From Acinetobacter sp. YWS30-1 (lineage in GTDB: Bacteria; Pseudomonadota; Gammaproteobacteria; Pseudomonadales; Moraxellaceae), in assembly GCF_033558715.1 (NCBI RefSeq), contig NZ_CP114607.1, positions 1-64,000 on the forward strand: a DNA stretch of 64,000 nucleotides, given 5' to 3'. This document shows positions 35,317-47,280 of the stretch, in pieces (position 1 is the first letter of the stretch; every line of letters starts with the position of its first letter). The notes under the pieces are model-generated. The model was not told the DNA's origin, did not search any database, and saw only the letters and a program-made list of their open reading frames with translations. The position numbers were made by a program, and so were the translations under genes.

Positions 35317-35452
35317 TTAAATACTTACCTTATAATTTAACTGTAGTTCATCCGCATTTTCCCCTCTAATGCCCCAGTTTTCTTTAGGAGTTTCAAATAT
35401 AGTTATCTCAACATCATTTGAATCAATACCGCATAGATTGTTTATATTTTCG
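35317..35452 (-). pseudogene. Tautomerase-family gene, 3' part
   Basis: Joined to 46942-47204 across the transposon (counting the 9-bp duplication once), the frame is continuous: ...KTLFENI-NNLCGIDSNDVEITIFETPKENWGIRG...LQLNYKVSI. VEITIFETPKENWGIRG is characteristic of tautomerase-family proteins. Split by the ISAba1 composite transposon, so inactive. Confidence 0.88.
35444..35452. repeat. 9-bp target duplication of the ISAba1 transposon
   Basis: ATATTTTCG here and again at 46942-46950, directly outside the two outer ISAba1 ends. Confidence 0.93.
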
Positions 35453-36632
35453 CTCTGTACACGACAAAAATAGATAACTCATTGAAATAATGTCATAATA
35501 ATTGTTTTCTAACGACGAATACTATGACACATCTCAATGAGTTATATCTTATCTTAAACAAATATCTAAAATGGAACAAGTCACATTTAAAGTGCTTTGC
35601 GCTCATCATGCTTGTGATTATTTTAAAGCAAACATGTAATCTTTCTTCTGCATCTAAAGCCTTGCCCATCAAGTGCTTACCACAATCATTTTATCGACGT
35701 ATGCAGCGCTTCTTTGCAGGTCAGTATTTTGATTATCGTCAAATTTCTCAGTTGATTTTCAATATGTTTTCATTCGACCAAGTGCAACTGACTTTAGATA
35801 GAACCAATTGGAAATGGGGAAAACGAAATATTAATATCCTGATGCTCGCAATCGTTTATCGTGGAATAGCGATACCTATCCTTTGGACATTGCTTAATAA
35901 ACGTGGAAATTCAGATACGAAAGAGCGTATTGCTTTGATTCAACGCTTTATAGCCATTTTTGGTAAAGACCGTATTGTGAATGTGTTCGCAGACAGAGAG
36001 TTTATCGGTGAGCAGTGGTTTACATGGTTAATTGAACAAGACATCAACTTCTGCATTCGTGTTAAAAAAACTTCATTGTCACCAATCATTTAGGAAAGAA
36101 TCATAAAATTAGTGATTTATTTCGCCATCTTAAAGTTGGTCAAATTGAATGTCGTAAACGACGGATTTTGGTTGGTCGGGTGAAACTATATATAAGTGCA
36201 CTACAGTTAGAAAATGGAGAGCTTTTACTCGTCGTTTCTCCTCAGTTTAATGCCAATGCTATTCAGGATTATGCATTACGCTGGGAAATTGAAACCTTAT
36301 TCAGTTGTCTCAAAGGACGCGGGTTTAATCTTGAAAATACGCGCTTGACAGACCCTAGACGAGTGAAAAAATTGATTGCGGTGTTAGCTATAAGCTTCTG
36401 TTGGTGTTACTTAACGGGTGAATGGCAACATGATCAAAAAAAAGTGATAAAAATAAAGAAGCATGGACGACTCTCAATGAGTTTATTTCGCTATGGTTTA
36501 GACTATGTTCAAATGGCGATTCAGCGTTTAATTGGTTTTGGGAAAAAAGAAGAGTTTAAGGAAATTTTGGCAATTTTAAGAAGGCAGAACCCTGATAGGA
36601 TAAGGGTTCTGTGAAATTTGTCGTGTACAGAG
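35453..36632 (+). mobile_element. ISAba1, left copy (complete)
   Basis: 1180 bp. Ends CTCTGTACACGACAAA and TTTGTCGTGTACAGAG. IS4 family, known for placing promoters in front of Acinetobacter resistance genes. Confidence 0.95.
35524..36614 (+). CDS. ISAba1 transposase (two frames, frameshift)
   Basis: orfA (35524-36093, MTHLNELYLILNKYLKWNK) and orfB in another frame ending at 36614. A slippery A7 run at 36064-36070 (TTAAAAAAAC) lies where the frame change is needed to make the full IS4-type DDE transposase. YREK-like Glu region in LRWEIETLFSCLKGRG. Confidence 0.9.
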
Positions 36633-36639
36633 TTCTGTT

Positions 36640-38632
<1,993 letters not shown>

Positions 38633-38683
38633 TTCCTCGCCTTTCTGTTTTCTCTGTACACGACAAAAATAGATAACTCATTG

Positions 38684-38711
38684 AAATAATGTCATAATAA
38701 TTGTTTTCTAA
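38684..38711 (-). promoter_or_regulatory. ISAba1 outward promoter towards est-tet(X)
   Basis: On the minus strand -35 TTAGAA (38711-38706), 16-bp spacer, -10 TTATTT (38689-38684). This is the known ISAba1 outward promoter. It points at the esterase start, 52 bp away. Confidence 0.8.
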
Positions 38712-39793
38712 CGACGAATACTATGACACATCTCAATGAGTTATATCTTATCTTAAACAAATATCTAAAATGGAACAAGTCACATTTAAAGTGCTTTGCG
38801 CTCATCATGCTTGTGATTATTTTAAAGCAAACATGTAATCTTTCTTCTGCATCTAAAGCCTTGCCCATCAAGTGCTTACCACAATCATTTTATCGACGTA
38901 TGCAGCGCTTCTTTGCAGGTCAGTATTTTGATTATCGTCAAATTTCTCAGTTGATTTTCAATATGTTTTCATTCGACCAAGTGCAACTGACTTTAGATAG
39001 AACCAATTGGAAATGGGGAAAACGAAATATTAATATCCTGATGCTCGCAATCGTTTATCGTGGAATAGCGATACCTATCCTTTGGACATTGCTTAATAAA
39101 CGTGGAAATTCAGATACGAAAGAGCGTATTGCTTTGATTCAACGCTTTATAGCCATTTTTGGTAAAGACCGTATTGTGAATGTGTTCGCAGACAGAGAGT
39201 TTATCGGTGAGCAGTGGTTTACATGGTTAATTGAACAAGACATCAACTTCTGCATTCGTGTTAAAAAAACTTCATTGTCACCAATCATTTAGGAAAGAAT
39301 CATAAAATTAGTGATTTATTTCGCCATCTTAAAGTTGGTCAAATTGAATGTCGTAAACGACGGATTTTGGTTGGTCGGGTGAAACTATATATAAGTGCAC
39401 TACAGTTAGAAAATGGAGAGCTTTTACTCGTCGTTTCTCCTCAGTTTAATGCCAATGCTATTCAGGATTATGCATTACGCTGGGAAATTGAAACCTTATT
39501 CAGTTGTCTCAAAGGACGCGGGTTTAATCTTGAAAATACGCGCTTGACAGACCCTAGACGAGTGAAAAAATTGATTGCGGTGTTAGCTATAAGCTTCTGT
39601 TGGTGTTACTTAACGGGTGAATGGCAACATGATCAAAAAAAAGTGATAAAAATAAAGAAGCATGGACGACTCTCAATGAGTTTATTTCGCTATGGTTTAG
39701 ACTATGTTCAAATGGCGATTCAGCGTTTAATTGGTTTTGGGAAAAAAGAAGAGTTTAAGGAAATTTTGGCAATTTTAAGAAGGCAGAACCCTG

Positions 39794-39801
39794 ATAGGAT
39801 A
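39794..39801. repeat. 8-bp target duplication of the IS66 transposon
   Basis: ATAGGATA here and again at 46904-46911, immediately outside the outer IS66 ends. Confidence 0.93.
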
Positions 39802-39887
39802 GTAAGCGTCCGCTGAACACACCTTATGAATTCATCCTATAAGCCTTAATTTAGTCCCCACTTAAAAACAAGTGGGGACTTAAATTT

Positions 39888-40271
39888 ATGACTACAAATA
39901 ATCAGACATCCATCGCATCTCTTGCGAAAAAACGAAGAACATACAGTGCTGAATTTAAACAGCAGATCGTTCAGGCTTGTAAAGCACCAGACGTTTCAAT
40001 TGCTTCAGTCGCTTTGCAACATGGATTGAATACAAATCTTGTATCCAAATGGATTCGCTTAATTGATGCTAAGCTAGGGAGTAATCGCTCACCACTACCG
40101 AATAAACCTGCATTTATTGCCTTATCTTGCTCTGCACCATTAGATCCTACTCCTACTGACATGTTAACGGTTCAAATTACCTTACCCCACTCAAAAGCAG
40201 AAATTGGCTTGAAATGGCAAGTATCAGAAATATCTGCTTTAGCAGAATTACTCAAGGCACTTGCAACATGA
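39888..40271 (+). CDS. tnpA: IS66 accessory protein TnpA
   Basis: 127 residues, with an IS3-OrfA-like HTH (RRTYSAEFKQQIVQACKAPD ... GLNTNLVSKWI). Needed for transposition together with TnpB and TnpC. ATGA overlap with tnpB. Confidence 0.88.
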   Translation: MTTNNQTSIASLAKKRRTYSAEFKQQIVQACKAPDVSIASVALQHGLNTNLVSKWIRLIDAKLGSNRSPLPNKPAFIALSCSAPLDPTPTDMLTVQITLPHSKAEIGLKWQVSEISALAELLKALAT

Positions 40272-40603
40272 TCCGCATTGATGAAATCTGGTTGTCTACT
40301 CAGCCCATGGACATGCGTGCAGGAATGGATACTGCCATGGCTCAGGTGGTGAGAGCCTTTGGCTACATCAAACCGCATTGTGCTTACCTGTTCTGTAATA
40401 AACGTGGCCATCGCATGAAAGTGCTGGTACATGATGGACTGGGCATCTGGCTGTGTGCCCGGCGGCTGGAACAGGGAAAATTCCACTGGGCTAAAGTTCA
40501 CCAGGGTGAAAATGTAGCTCTCAGTCCAGAACAGTTACAGGCACTCATTCAGGGTTTGCCCTGGCAGCGCATTGGACGACAGCAAGTGGTCACAATGCTC
40601 TAA
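40268..40603 (+). CDS. tnpB: IS66 accessory protein TnpB (Orf2)
   Basis: 111 residues from MIRIDEIWLSTQPMDMRAG, the usual IS66 Orf2 start. A longer frame from 40214 would overlap tnpA and is rejected. Contains the conserved KVLVHDGLGIWLCARRLEQG. Confidence 0.92.
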   Translation: MIRIDEIWLSTQPMDMRAGMDTAMAQVVRAFGYIKPHCAYLFCNKRGHRMKVLVHDGLGIWLCARRLEQGKFHWAKVHQGENVALSPEQLQALIQGLPWQRIGRQQVVTML

Positions 40604-40677
40604 ACTAGGCTGCTACATTCTACTATTCTCCAAACGTTCTATTTCCTCTGCGTCATGACCTCAGGCATACTGCGGTC

Positions 40678-42261
40678 ATGAATACACTGCCTGACTTAAG
40701 CCAACTGACCCATGAACAACTGCTGGAATTTACCCGGCAGTTGGCGATGCAGCATCAGTCTCTGGCACAATCAAATCAAGAATTGGATGCCAAAGTTCAG
40801 CATCTTTCTATTCTCAATCAAAAATACGAGCATGAACTGGCGCTGTTTAAAAAGCATAAATTCGCCCAAAAGAATGAACACTTAACGGCAAAACAAATCC
40901 ATCTATGGGACGAAGCGGTCGAAGAAGATATCGCAGCCGTTGATCTGGAATTAGAACGATTAAATGCAGATAAAACCGATGCAGCGACACAGAAAGCCAA
41001 AACCAATAAACCTAAACGTCGACTGCTGCCAGATCATCTACACACCATCCGTATTGAGCATGAACCTGCATCAACCCAATGCAGTTGTGGCTGCCAGTTA
41101 CGTCGTATCGGCGAAGATATCAGTGAAAAACTGCATTTCAGACCGGCACAGTTCTACAAGGAACAGCATGTTCGTGGCAAATGGGTCTGTGATCAGTGTG
41201 ACACCCTGACTCAGCAAGCGATGCCTGCCTATGTGATTGATAAAGGCATTGCTTCACCTGAACTGCTCAGCCATGTGCTGGTATCGAAGTATGCCGATCA
41301 TTTGCCGCTGTACCGTCAGCGCCTGATCTATCAGCGGGCTGGCATTGATCTGTCCAGATCCACTTTATCTGACTGGATTGGTCGCTGCGGTGTGGAACTG
41401 GAGCCTCTGGCTAATGCCTTAAAAGAGGTGGTGCTGCAACAGCAGGTGCTGCATGCAGATGAAACACCAGTCACCATTATGCGGATGGGTGAGAATGAGA
41501 AAAAACCGAAGAAAGGTTATGTCTGGGCCTATGCCACCACACAGTACAATCCAGTTCAGGCGGTGATCTATGACTTTCAGGATAGTCGTTCAGGTCAGCA
41601 TGCTGAAGCGTTCCTGAAAGACTGGCAGGGCCATCTGGTCTGTGATGATTACAGCGGTTATAAAGCACGCTTTAAATCAGGTCAGGTCATTGAGGTGGGC
41701 TGCATGGCCCATGCGCGTCGTAAATTCCATGAACTGCATGTGACCAAAAAAAGTCAGGTCGCTGAACAGGCATTAGTGCTGATTCAGAAACTGTATGCCA
41801 TAGAAGCAGAACTCAGGAAAAAGACCGATAGTACAGCAGAACAGCGCCGCGAATATCGGCAACAGCATAGTCAACCGGTGATGCAACAACTGTATGAATG
41901 GCTCAACCAACATTATCTGACGGTGCCATCGAGTTCTCCAACTGCCAAGGCGATCAATTACAGCCTAAAACGTTGGCAGGCACTCTGCCGCTATCTGGAT
42001 GATGGTAATTTGCCTATAGATAATAACTGGATTGAAAATCAGATGCGTCCCTGGGCGTTGGGACGTAAGAACTGGCTGTTTGCTGGCTCGCTGCGCAGCG
42101 GCCAACGAGCTGCCAATATCATGACTTTAATCCAGTCAGCAAAGCTGAATGGACTGGATCCGTATGCCTATTTAAGTGATGTGCTGAAAAGGCTGCCGAC
42201 GCATAAAGTGACCCAAATAGAAGAATTACTGCCACACCGCTGGAAATCCGACCAAAATTAA
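40678..42261 (+). CDS. tnpC: IS66 transposase TnpC
   Basis: 527 residues: N-terminal coiled coil, zinc-binding CSCGCQL...CDQCDT, DDE core (HADETPVTI, CDDYSGY, IDNNWIENQMRPWALGRKNWLF). Intact. It lacks seven residues present in the second copy. Confidence 0.93.
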   Translation: MNTLPDLSQLTHEQLLEFTRQLAMQHQSLAQSNQELDAKVQHLSILNQKYEHELALFKKHKFAQKNEHLTAKQIHLWDEAVEEDIAAVDLELERLNADKTDAATQKAKTNKPKRRLLPDHLHTIRIEHEPASTQCSCGCQLRRIGEDISEKLHFRPAQFYKEQHVRGKWVCDQCDTLTQQAMPAYVIDKGIASPELLSHVLVSKYADHLPLYRQRLIYQRAGIDLSRSTLSDWIGRCGVELEPLANALKEVVLQQQVLHADETPVTIMRMGENEKKPKKGYVWAYATTQYNPVQAVIYDFQDSRSGQHAEAFLKDWQGHLVCDDYSGYKARFKSGQVIEVGCMAHARRKFHELHVTKKSQVAEQALVLIQKLYAIEAELRKKTDSTAEQRREYRQQHSQPVMQQLYEWLNQHYLTVPSSSPTAKAINYSLKRWQALCRYLDDGNLPIDNNWIENQMRPWALGRKNWLFAGSLRSGQRAANIMTLIQSAKLNGLDPYAYLSDVLKRLPTHKVTQIEELLPHRWKSDQN

Positions 42262-42393
42262 AAAATAGGCATGGGATTCAGCGGACGCTTACATAAAAAA
42301 TCGCCGTGGAACATTTAAATTTCACGGCGATTGATTTTTTGAGCTTAAGTTAGGTTTTCTTAATAATGCAAATCTAGGGTTTTGCTTTTTAAA

Positions 42394-44331
42394 TTAAGCT
42401 TCAAAACTACTTTCCATTTCTTCTAATCCCATCCTTAATTCAAGCATTTGCTCTTCGACAGATTCAAGTTTGGCTTTTAATTCTGTTTGCTCATTCATTA
42501 GTTTGAGTAAGTCATCTTTACGACTGGCTTCATATAAAGCACTGTCTGCTAATAATTCCTCGATTTCGTTTAAGCGTGGCTGAATTTTGCTGATTTGCGC
42601 TTCATTTTTTTCAATGTTTTTACGAATCGGGCGGGTCAATTCACGCTGACGTGCAGCTTCTTTACGTTGCGCTTCTTTATCGACTTTGGAAATCGTCGGT
42701 TTAGTTTCAACTTGAGATTTGATGGGAGTCGGGGCTTGTTGACTATTTTTCATCATGTCGATCCGTGCTTGACGCAGCCAATCGGCATAAGCCACGAGGT
42801 CACCATCAAATTCGCGACATTTCCCATGATGTACCAATAATAATTCGTCACAAACACTGGCAATCAATTGACGTTCATGCGAAACCAAAACCACAGCGCC
42901 TTCAAAGTCTTGTAATGCCATAGTTAGCGCATGACGCATATCAAGGTCTAAATGGTTGGTCGGTTCATCTAGAATTAAAACATTGGGGCGCTGCCAAACA
43001 ATCAAAGCTAAAGCCAATCGTGCTCGTTCACCGCCTGAAAATCCTTCACTTGGCGTATCCATGCGTTCGCCACTAAAACCAAAGCTACCTAAGAATGAAC
43101 GTAATACCGCTTCACTGATTTTTTTGTCAGCGATTCGAGATAATTGCAACATTGGGCTGGCATTGCCATCTAGAGCATCCATTTGATGCTGTGCAAAATA
43201 GCCAATATTTAACAGTTCCGAGGCTTTGCGCGTCCCTTGTAATAAGGGAAGGTCACCAACCAAGGATTTAATTAAGGTTGATTTACCCGCACCATTCATC
43301 CCGAGTAAACCAATGCGACTGTTTGGGGTAATCTGTAAATTCACATTGGTGGCAATCAGTTTGTCACCATAGCCAATATCGACATGTTCCATTTGTAACA
43401 GCGGCGAGCTCATTTTGGTTGGCTCACGGAAACTAAAGGTAAATGGCGTATCGACATGCGCGGCAGAAAGTTCCTGCATACGTTCTAATTGTTTAATACG
43501 GCTTTGAGCCTGCTTAGCTTTAGTCGCTTTGGCTTTAAAACGGTCAATAAATTTTTGGAGATGCGCACGAGTTTCGAGTTGTTTTTCATAGGCTTGTTGT
43601 TGTTGTGCCAAGCGCTCAGAACGGGTGCGTTCAAAGGTTGAATAGTTACCGGTGTAAAGCGTCAGCTCTTGATTTTCGATGTGTAAAATATGATCAGTCA
43701 CCGCATCTAAGAAATCACGGTCATGTGAAATCAAGATCAGTGTGCCTTCATAAGCTTTTAACCAATCTTCTAACCACAAAATCGCATCTAAGTCTAAGTG
43801 GTTGGTTGGTTCATCGAGTAATAAAAGGTCAGAACGGCTCATCAGGGTACGCGCAAGGTTTAAACGCATACGCCAACCACCTGAAAAGCTTGAAACATTG
43901 AGCTGGGACTGATGTTCAAAGAAACCCAGGCCAGCCATCAGCTGTGAGGCTTTGGATGGTGCTGTATAGCCATGGATTTCATCAAATCGGCCATATAAGT
44001 GTGCCAACGCTTCATTGTCTAATTGCTCTGGATGTTCAAGTTTATGTTGTATATCCCAATATTCTTCATCGCCTGATAGAACGAAATCAATCGCTTTCAT
44101 ATCGAGTGCTTTGATTTCTTGCGCCATATGCGCGACGGTCCATACCGCAGGACGAGTTAATGAACCACCATCAGATTCCATTCCACCTAAAAGTGCAGAA
44201 AAAAGAGTCGATTTACCCGCACCATTTACACCGGTTAAGCCGATTTTCCAGCCTGGATGCAATTGCATAGATGCTTTTTGAAATAAAACACGCCCACCGC
44301 GACGAATGGAAAGTTGGTCTAACTGAATCAT
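42394..44331 (-). CDS. ABC-F ATPase, YheS-like
   Basis: 645 residues with two ABC domains (Walker A TGVNGAGKST and LGMNGAGKST; signatures FSGGWRMR and FSGGERAR), an interdomain linker, and a long charged C-terminal coiled coil (KVDKEAQRKEAARQR ... ELRMGLEEMES), the build of YheS/Uup-type translation factors. No membrane part. It is most likely a chromosomal Acinetobacter gene picked up by the two IS66 copies. The start at 44331 (MIQLDQLSIRRGG) fits the family; an ATG 27 codons upstream adds an unlikely tail. A role in antibiotic tolerance is possible but not shown. Confidence 0.88.
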   Translation of the reverse strand: MIQLDQLSIRRGGRVLFQKASMQLHPGWKIGLTGVNGAGKSTLFSALLGGMESDGGSLTRPAVWTVAHMAQEIKALDMKAIDFVLSGDEEYWDIQHKLEHPEQLDNEALAHLYGRFDEIHGYTAPSKASQLMAGLGFFEHQSQLNVSSFSGGWRMRLNLARTLMSRSDLLLLDEPTNHLDLDAILWLEDWLKAYEGTLILISHDRDFLDAVTDHILHIENQELTLYTGNYSTFERTRSERLAQQQQAYEKQLETRAHLQKFIDRFKAKATKAKQAQSRIKQLERMQELSAAHVDTPFTFSFREPTKMSSPLLQMEHVDIGYGDKLIATNVNLQITPNSRIGLLGMNGAGKSTLIKSLVGDLPLLQGTRKASELLNIGYFAQHQMDALDGNASPMLQLSRIADKKISEAVLRSFLGSFGFSGERMDTPSEGFSGGERARLALALIVWQRPNVLILDEPTNHLDLDMRHALTMALQDFEGAVVLVSHERQLIASVCDELLLVHHGKCREFDGDLVAYADWLRQARIDMMKNSQQAPTPIKSQVETKPTISKVDKEAQRKEAARQRELTRPIRKNIEKNEAQISKIQPRLNEIEELLADSALYEASRKDDLLKLMNEQTELKAKLESVEEQMLELRMGLEEMESSFEA

Positions 44332-44477
44332 GGAACTAACTAAACAAGAAGAATGTGAGGCTATTCTAATGGATGGCTTTGCAAAAGAAAAGTAAGCGTC
44401 CGCTGAACACACCTTATGAATTCATCCTATAAGCCTTAATTTAGTCCCCACTTAGAAACAAGTGGGGACTTAAATTT

Positions 44478-44861
44478 ATGACTACAAATAATCAGACATC
44501 CATCGCATCTCTTGCGAAAAAACGAAGAACATACAGTGCTGAATTTAAACAGCAGATCGTTCAGGCTTGTAAAGCACCGGACGTTTCAATTGCTTCAGTC
44601 GCTTTGCAACATGGATTGAATACAAATCTTGTATCCAAATGGATTCGCTTAATTGATGCTAAGCCAGGGAGTGATCGCACACCACTACCGAATAAACCTG
44701 CATTTATTGCCTTATCTTGCTCTGCACCATTAGATCCTACTCCTACTGACATGTTAAAAGTTCAAATTACTTTACCCAACTCAAAAGCAGAAATTGGCTT
44801 GAAATGGCAAGTATCAGAAATATCTGCTTTAGCAGAATTACTCAAGGCACTTGCAACATGA
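44478..44861 (+). CDS. tnpA: IS66 accessory protein TnpA
   Basis: 127 residues; differs from the left copy at a few positions (for example KPGSDRTPL versus KLGSNRSPL). Confidence 0.88.
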   Translation: MTTNNQTSIASLAKKRRTYSAEFKQQIVQACKAPDVSIASVALQHGLNTNLVSKWIRLIDAKPGSDRTPLPNKPAFIALSCSAPLDPTPTDMLKVQITLPNSKAEIGLKWQVSEISALAELLKALAT

Positions 44862-45193
44862 TCCGCATTGATGAAATCTGGTTGTCTACTCAGCCCATGG
44901 ACATGCGTGCAGGAATGGATACTGCCATGGCTCAGGTGGTGAGAGCCTTTGGCTACATCAAACCGCATTGTGCTTACCTGTTCTGTAATAAACGTGGCCA
45001 TCGCATGAAAGTGCTGGTACATGATGGACTGGGCATCTGGCTGTGTGCCCGGCGGCTGGAACAGGGAAAATTCCACTGGGCTAAAGTTCACCAGGGTGAA
45101 AATGTAGCTCTCAGTCCAGAACAGTTACAGGCACTCATTCAGGGTTTGCCCTGGCAGCGCATTGGACGACAGCAAGTGGTCACAATGCTCTAA
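44858..45193 (+). CDS. tnpB: IS66 accessory protein TnpB (Orf2)
   Basis: 111 residues; translation identical to the left copy. Confidence 0.92.
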   Translation: MIRIDEIWLSTQPMDMRAGMDTAMAQVVRAFGYIKPHCAYLFCNKRGHRMKVLVHDGLGIWLCARRLEQGKFHWAKVHQGENVALSPEQLQALIQGLPWQRIGRQQVVTML

Positions 45194-45267
45194 ACTAGGC
45201 TGCTACATTCTACTATTCTCCAAACGTTCTATTTCCTCTGCGTCATGACCTCAGGCATACTGCGGTC

Positions 45268-46872
45268 ATGAATACACTGCCTGACTTAAGCCAACTGACC
45301 CATGAACAACTGCTGGAATTTACCCGGCAGTTGGCGATGCAGCATCAGTCTCTGGCACAATCAAATCAAGAATTAGAAAAATCAAACCAGCAATTGGATG
45401 CCAAAGTTCAGCATCTTTCTATTCTCAATCAAAAATACGAGCATGAACTGGCGCTGTTTAAAAAGCATAAATTCGCCCAAAAGAATGAACACTTAACGGC
45501 AAAACAAATCCATCTATGGGACGAAGCGGTCGAAGAAGATATCGCAGCCGTTGATCTGGAATTAGAACGATTAAATGCAGATAAAACCGATGCAGCGACA
45601 CAGAAAGCCAAAACCAATAAACCTAAACGTCGACTGCTGCCAGATCATCTACACACCATCCGTATTGAGCATGAACCTGCATCAACCCAATGCAGTTGTG
45701 GCTGCCAGTTACGTCGTATCGGCGAAGATATCAGTGAAAAACTGCATTTCAGACCGGCACAGTTCTACAAGGAACAGCATGTTCGTGGCAAATGGGTCTG
45801 TGATCAGTGTGACACCCTGACTCAGCAAGCGATGCCTGCCTATGTGATTGATAAAGGCATTGCTTCACCTGAACTGCTCAGCCATGTGCTGGTATCGAAG
45901 TATGCCGATCATTTGCCGCTGTACCGTCAGCGCCTGATCTATCAGCGGGCTGGCATTGATCTGTCCAGATCCACTTTATCTGACTGGATTGGTCGCTGCG
46001 GTGTGGAACTGGAGCCTCTGGCTAATGCCTTAAAAGAGGTGGTGCTGCAACAGCAGGTGCTGCATGCAGATGAAACACCAGTCACCATTATGCGGATGGG
46101 TGAGAATGAGAAAAAACCGAAGAAAGGTTATGTCTGGGCCTATGCCACCACACAGTACAATCCAGTTCAGGCGGTGATCTATGACTTTCAGGATAGTCGT
46201 TCAGGTCAGCATGCTGAAGCGTTCCTGAAAGACTGGCAGGGCCATCTGGTCTGTGATGATTACAGCGGTTATAAAGCACGCTTTAAATCAGGTCAGGTCA
46301 TTGAGGTGGGCTGCATGGCCCATGCGCGTCGTAAATTCCATGAACTGCATGTGACCAAAAAAAGTCAGGTCGCTGAACAGGCATTAGTGCTGATTCAGAA
46401 ACTGTATGCCATAGAAGCAGAACTCAGGAAAAAGACCGATAGTACAGCAGAACAGCGCCGCGAATATCGGCAACAGCATAGTCAACCGGTGATGCAACAA
46501 CTGTATGAATGGCTCAACCAACATTATCTGACGGTGCCATCGAGTTCTCCAACTGCCAAGGCGATCAATTACAGCCTAAAACGTTGGCAGGCACTCTGCC
46601 GCTATCTGGATGATGGTAATTTGCCTATAGATAATAACTGGATTGAAAATCAGATGCGTCCCTGGGCGTTGGGACGTAAGAACTGGCTGTTTGCTGGCTC
46701 GCTGCGCAGCGGCCAACGAGCTGCCAATATCATGACTTTAATCCAGTCAGCAAAGCTGAATGGACTGGATCCGTATGCCTATTTAAGTGATGTGCTGAAA
46801 AGGCTGCCGACGCATAAAGTGACCCAAATAGAAGAATTACTGCCACACCGCTGGAAATCCGACCAAAATTAA
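45268..46872 (+). CDS. tnpC: IS66 transposase TnpC
   Basis: 534 residues. Same as the left copy except for a seven-residue tandem unit (NQELEKSNQQL) in the N-terminal coiled coil, one heptad more. Confidence 0.93.
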   Translation: MNTLPDLSQLTHEQLLEFTRQLAMQHQSLAQSNQELEKSNQQLDAKVQHLSILNQKYEHELALFKKHKFAQKNEHLTAKQIHLWDEAVEEDIAAVDLELERLNADKTDAATQKAKTNKPKRRLLPDHLHTIRIEHEPASTQCSCGCQLRRIGEDISEKLHFRPAQFYKEQHVRGKWVCDQCDTLTQQAMPAYVIDKGIASPELLSHVLVSKYADHLPLYRQRLIYQRAGIDLSRSTLSDWIGRCGVELEPLANALKEVVLQQQVLHADETPVTIMRMGENEKKPKKGYVWAYATTQYNPVQAVIYDFQDSRSGQHAEAFLKDWQGHLVCDDYSGYKARFKSGQVIEVGCMAHARRKFHELHVTKKSQVAEQALVLIQKLYAIEAELRKKTDSTAEQRREYRQQHSQPVMQQLYEWLNQHYLTVPSSSPTAKAINYSLKRWQALCRYLDDGNLPIDNNWIENQMRPWALGRKNWLFAGSLRSGQRAANIMTLIQSAKLNGLDPYAYLSDVLKRLPTHKVTQIEELLPHRWKSDQN

Positions 46873-46911
46873 AAAATAGGCATGGGATTCAGCGGACGCT
46901 TACATAGGATA

Positions 46912-46941
46912 AGGGTTCTGTGAAATTTGTCGTGTACAGAG
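46912..46941 (+). mobile_element. ISAba1, right copy, last 30 bp
   Basis: AGGGTTCTGTGAAATTTG...TACAGAG. Together with 38652-39801 it restores exactly 1180 bp. Confidence 0.93.
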
Positions 46942-47204
46942 ATATTTTCGAATAGAGTCTTAATGAATGCTTTTTTAGTCTCTTTTGTTCGTCCATCGAA
47001 CATGGAAATTTCAATAATTATATAAGATGTACTGCGGTCTGCTGGATATATAAAATTTTTGGATTCTAGTGGAATAAAACGTTGAAACCTTTTTTCTTCA
47101 GGATATTTTAATTCTTTAACTAAAGCCTGATGGATAGCTTTACTTAAATTATCACGATGTAATTCTATAGTTTCATCTAAAGCATAAATTTTTATCTGAG
47201 ACAT
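46942..47204 (-). pseudogene. Tautomerase-family gene, 5' part
   Basis: 87 codons from ATG 47204 (MSQIKIYALDETIELHRDNL) to FENI, interrupted by the ISAba1 transposon. The 3' part is at 35317-35452. The uninterrupted protein would have about 129 residues. The catalytic residue cannot be assigned with certainty. Confidence 0.88.
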
Positions 47205-47252
47205 TACTTTCTCTAAATTAAAACCCTAATTTTAGCTTAATCTCCCCCTCCC

Positions 47253-47280
47253 ATTTAAGATAATGGCTGTTATACGAAAT
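47253..47280 (-). other. pdif site 9
   Basis: XerD arm ATTTAAGATAA (G instead of C), spacer TGGCTG, XerC arm TTATACGAAAT; reads D then C. Confidence 0.88.

Larger units (their letters stand above)
38652..39801 (+). mobile_element. ISAba1, right copy, left 1150 bp
   Basis: Identical to the left copy up to GATAGGATA, where an IS66-bounded transposon is inserted. The missing last 30 bp are at 46912-46941. orfA (38723-39292) is intact; orfB loses its final codons. Confidence 0.95.
39802..42292 (+). mobile_element. IS66-family element, left copy
   Basis: 2491 bp, ends GTAAGCGTCCGCTGAA and inverted. Encodes tnpA, tnpB and tnpC in the usual order. Confidence 0.93.
39802..46903. mobile_element. IS66 composite transposon carrying an ABC-F gene
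   Basis: Two directly repeated IS66-family elements flank a single yheS-type gene. The unit sits inside ISAba1 with an 8-bp duplication, the size made by IS66 elements, so it moved as one 7.1-kb transposon. Confidence 0.9.
44392..46903 (+). mobile_element. IS66-family element, right copy
   Basis: 2512 bp, nearly identical to the left copy; 21 bp longer because of an extra repeat in tnpC. Confidence 0.93.

Noticed and set aside
46869..47204. Tautomerase ORF ending in RTLILCKRPLNPMPIF as an intact 111-residue gene
   Set aside because: The last residues are translated from ISAba1 and IS66 ends; the true C-terminus is at 35317-35452.
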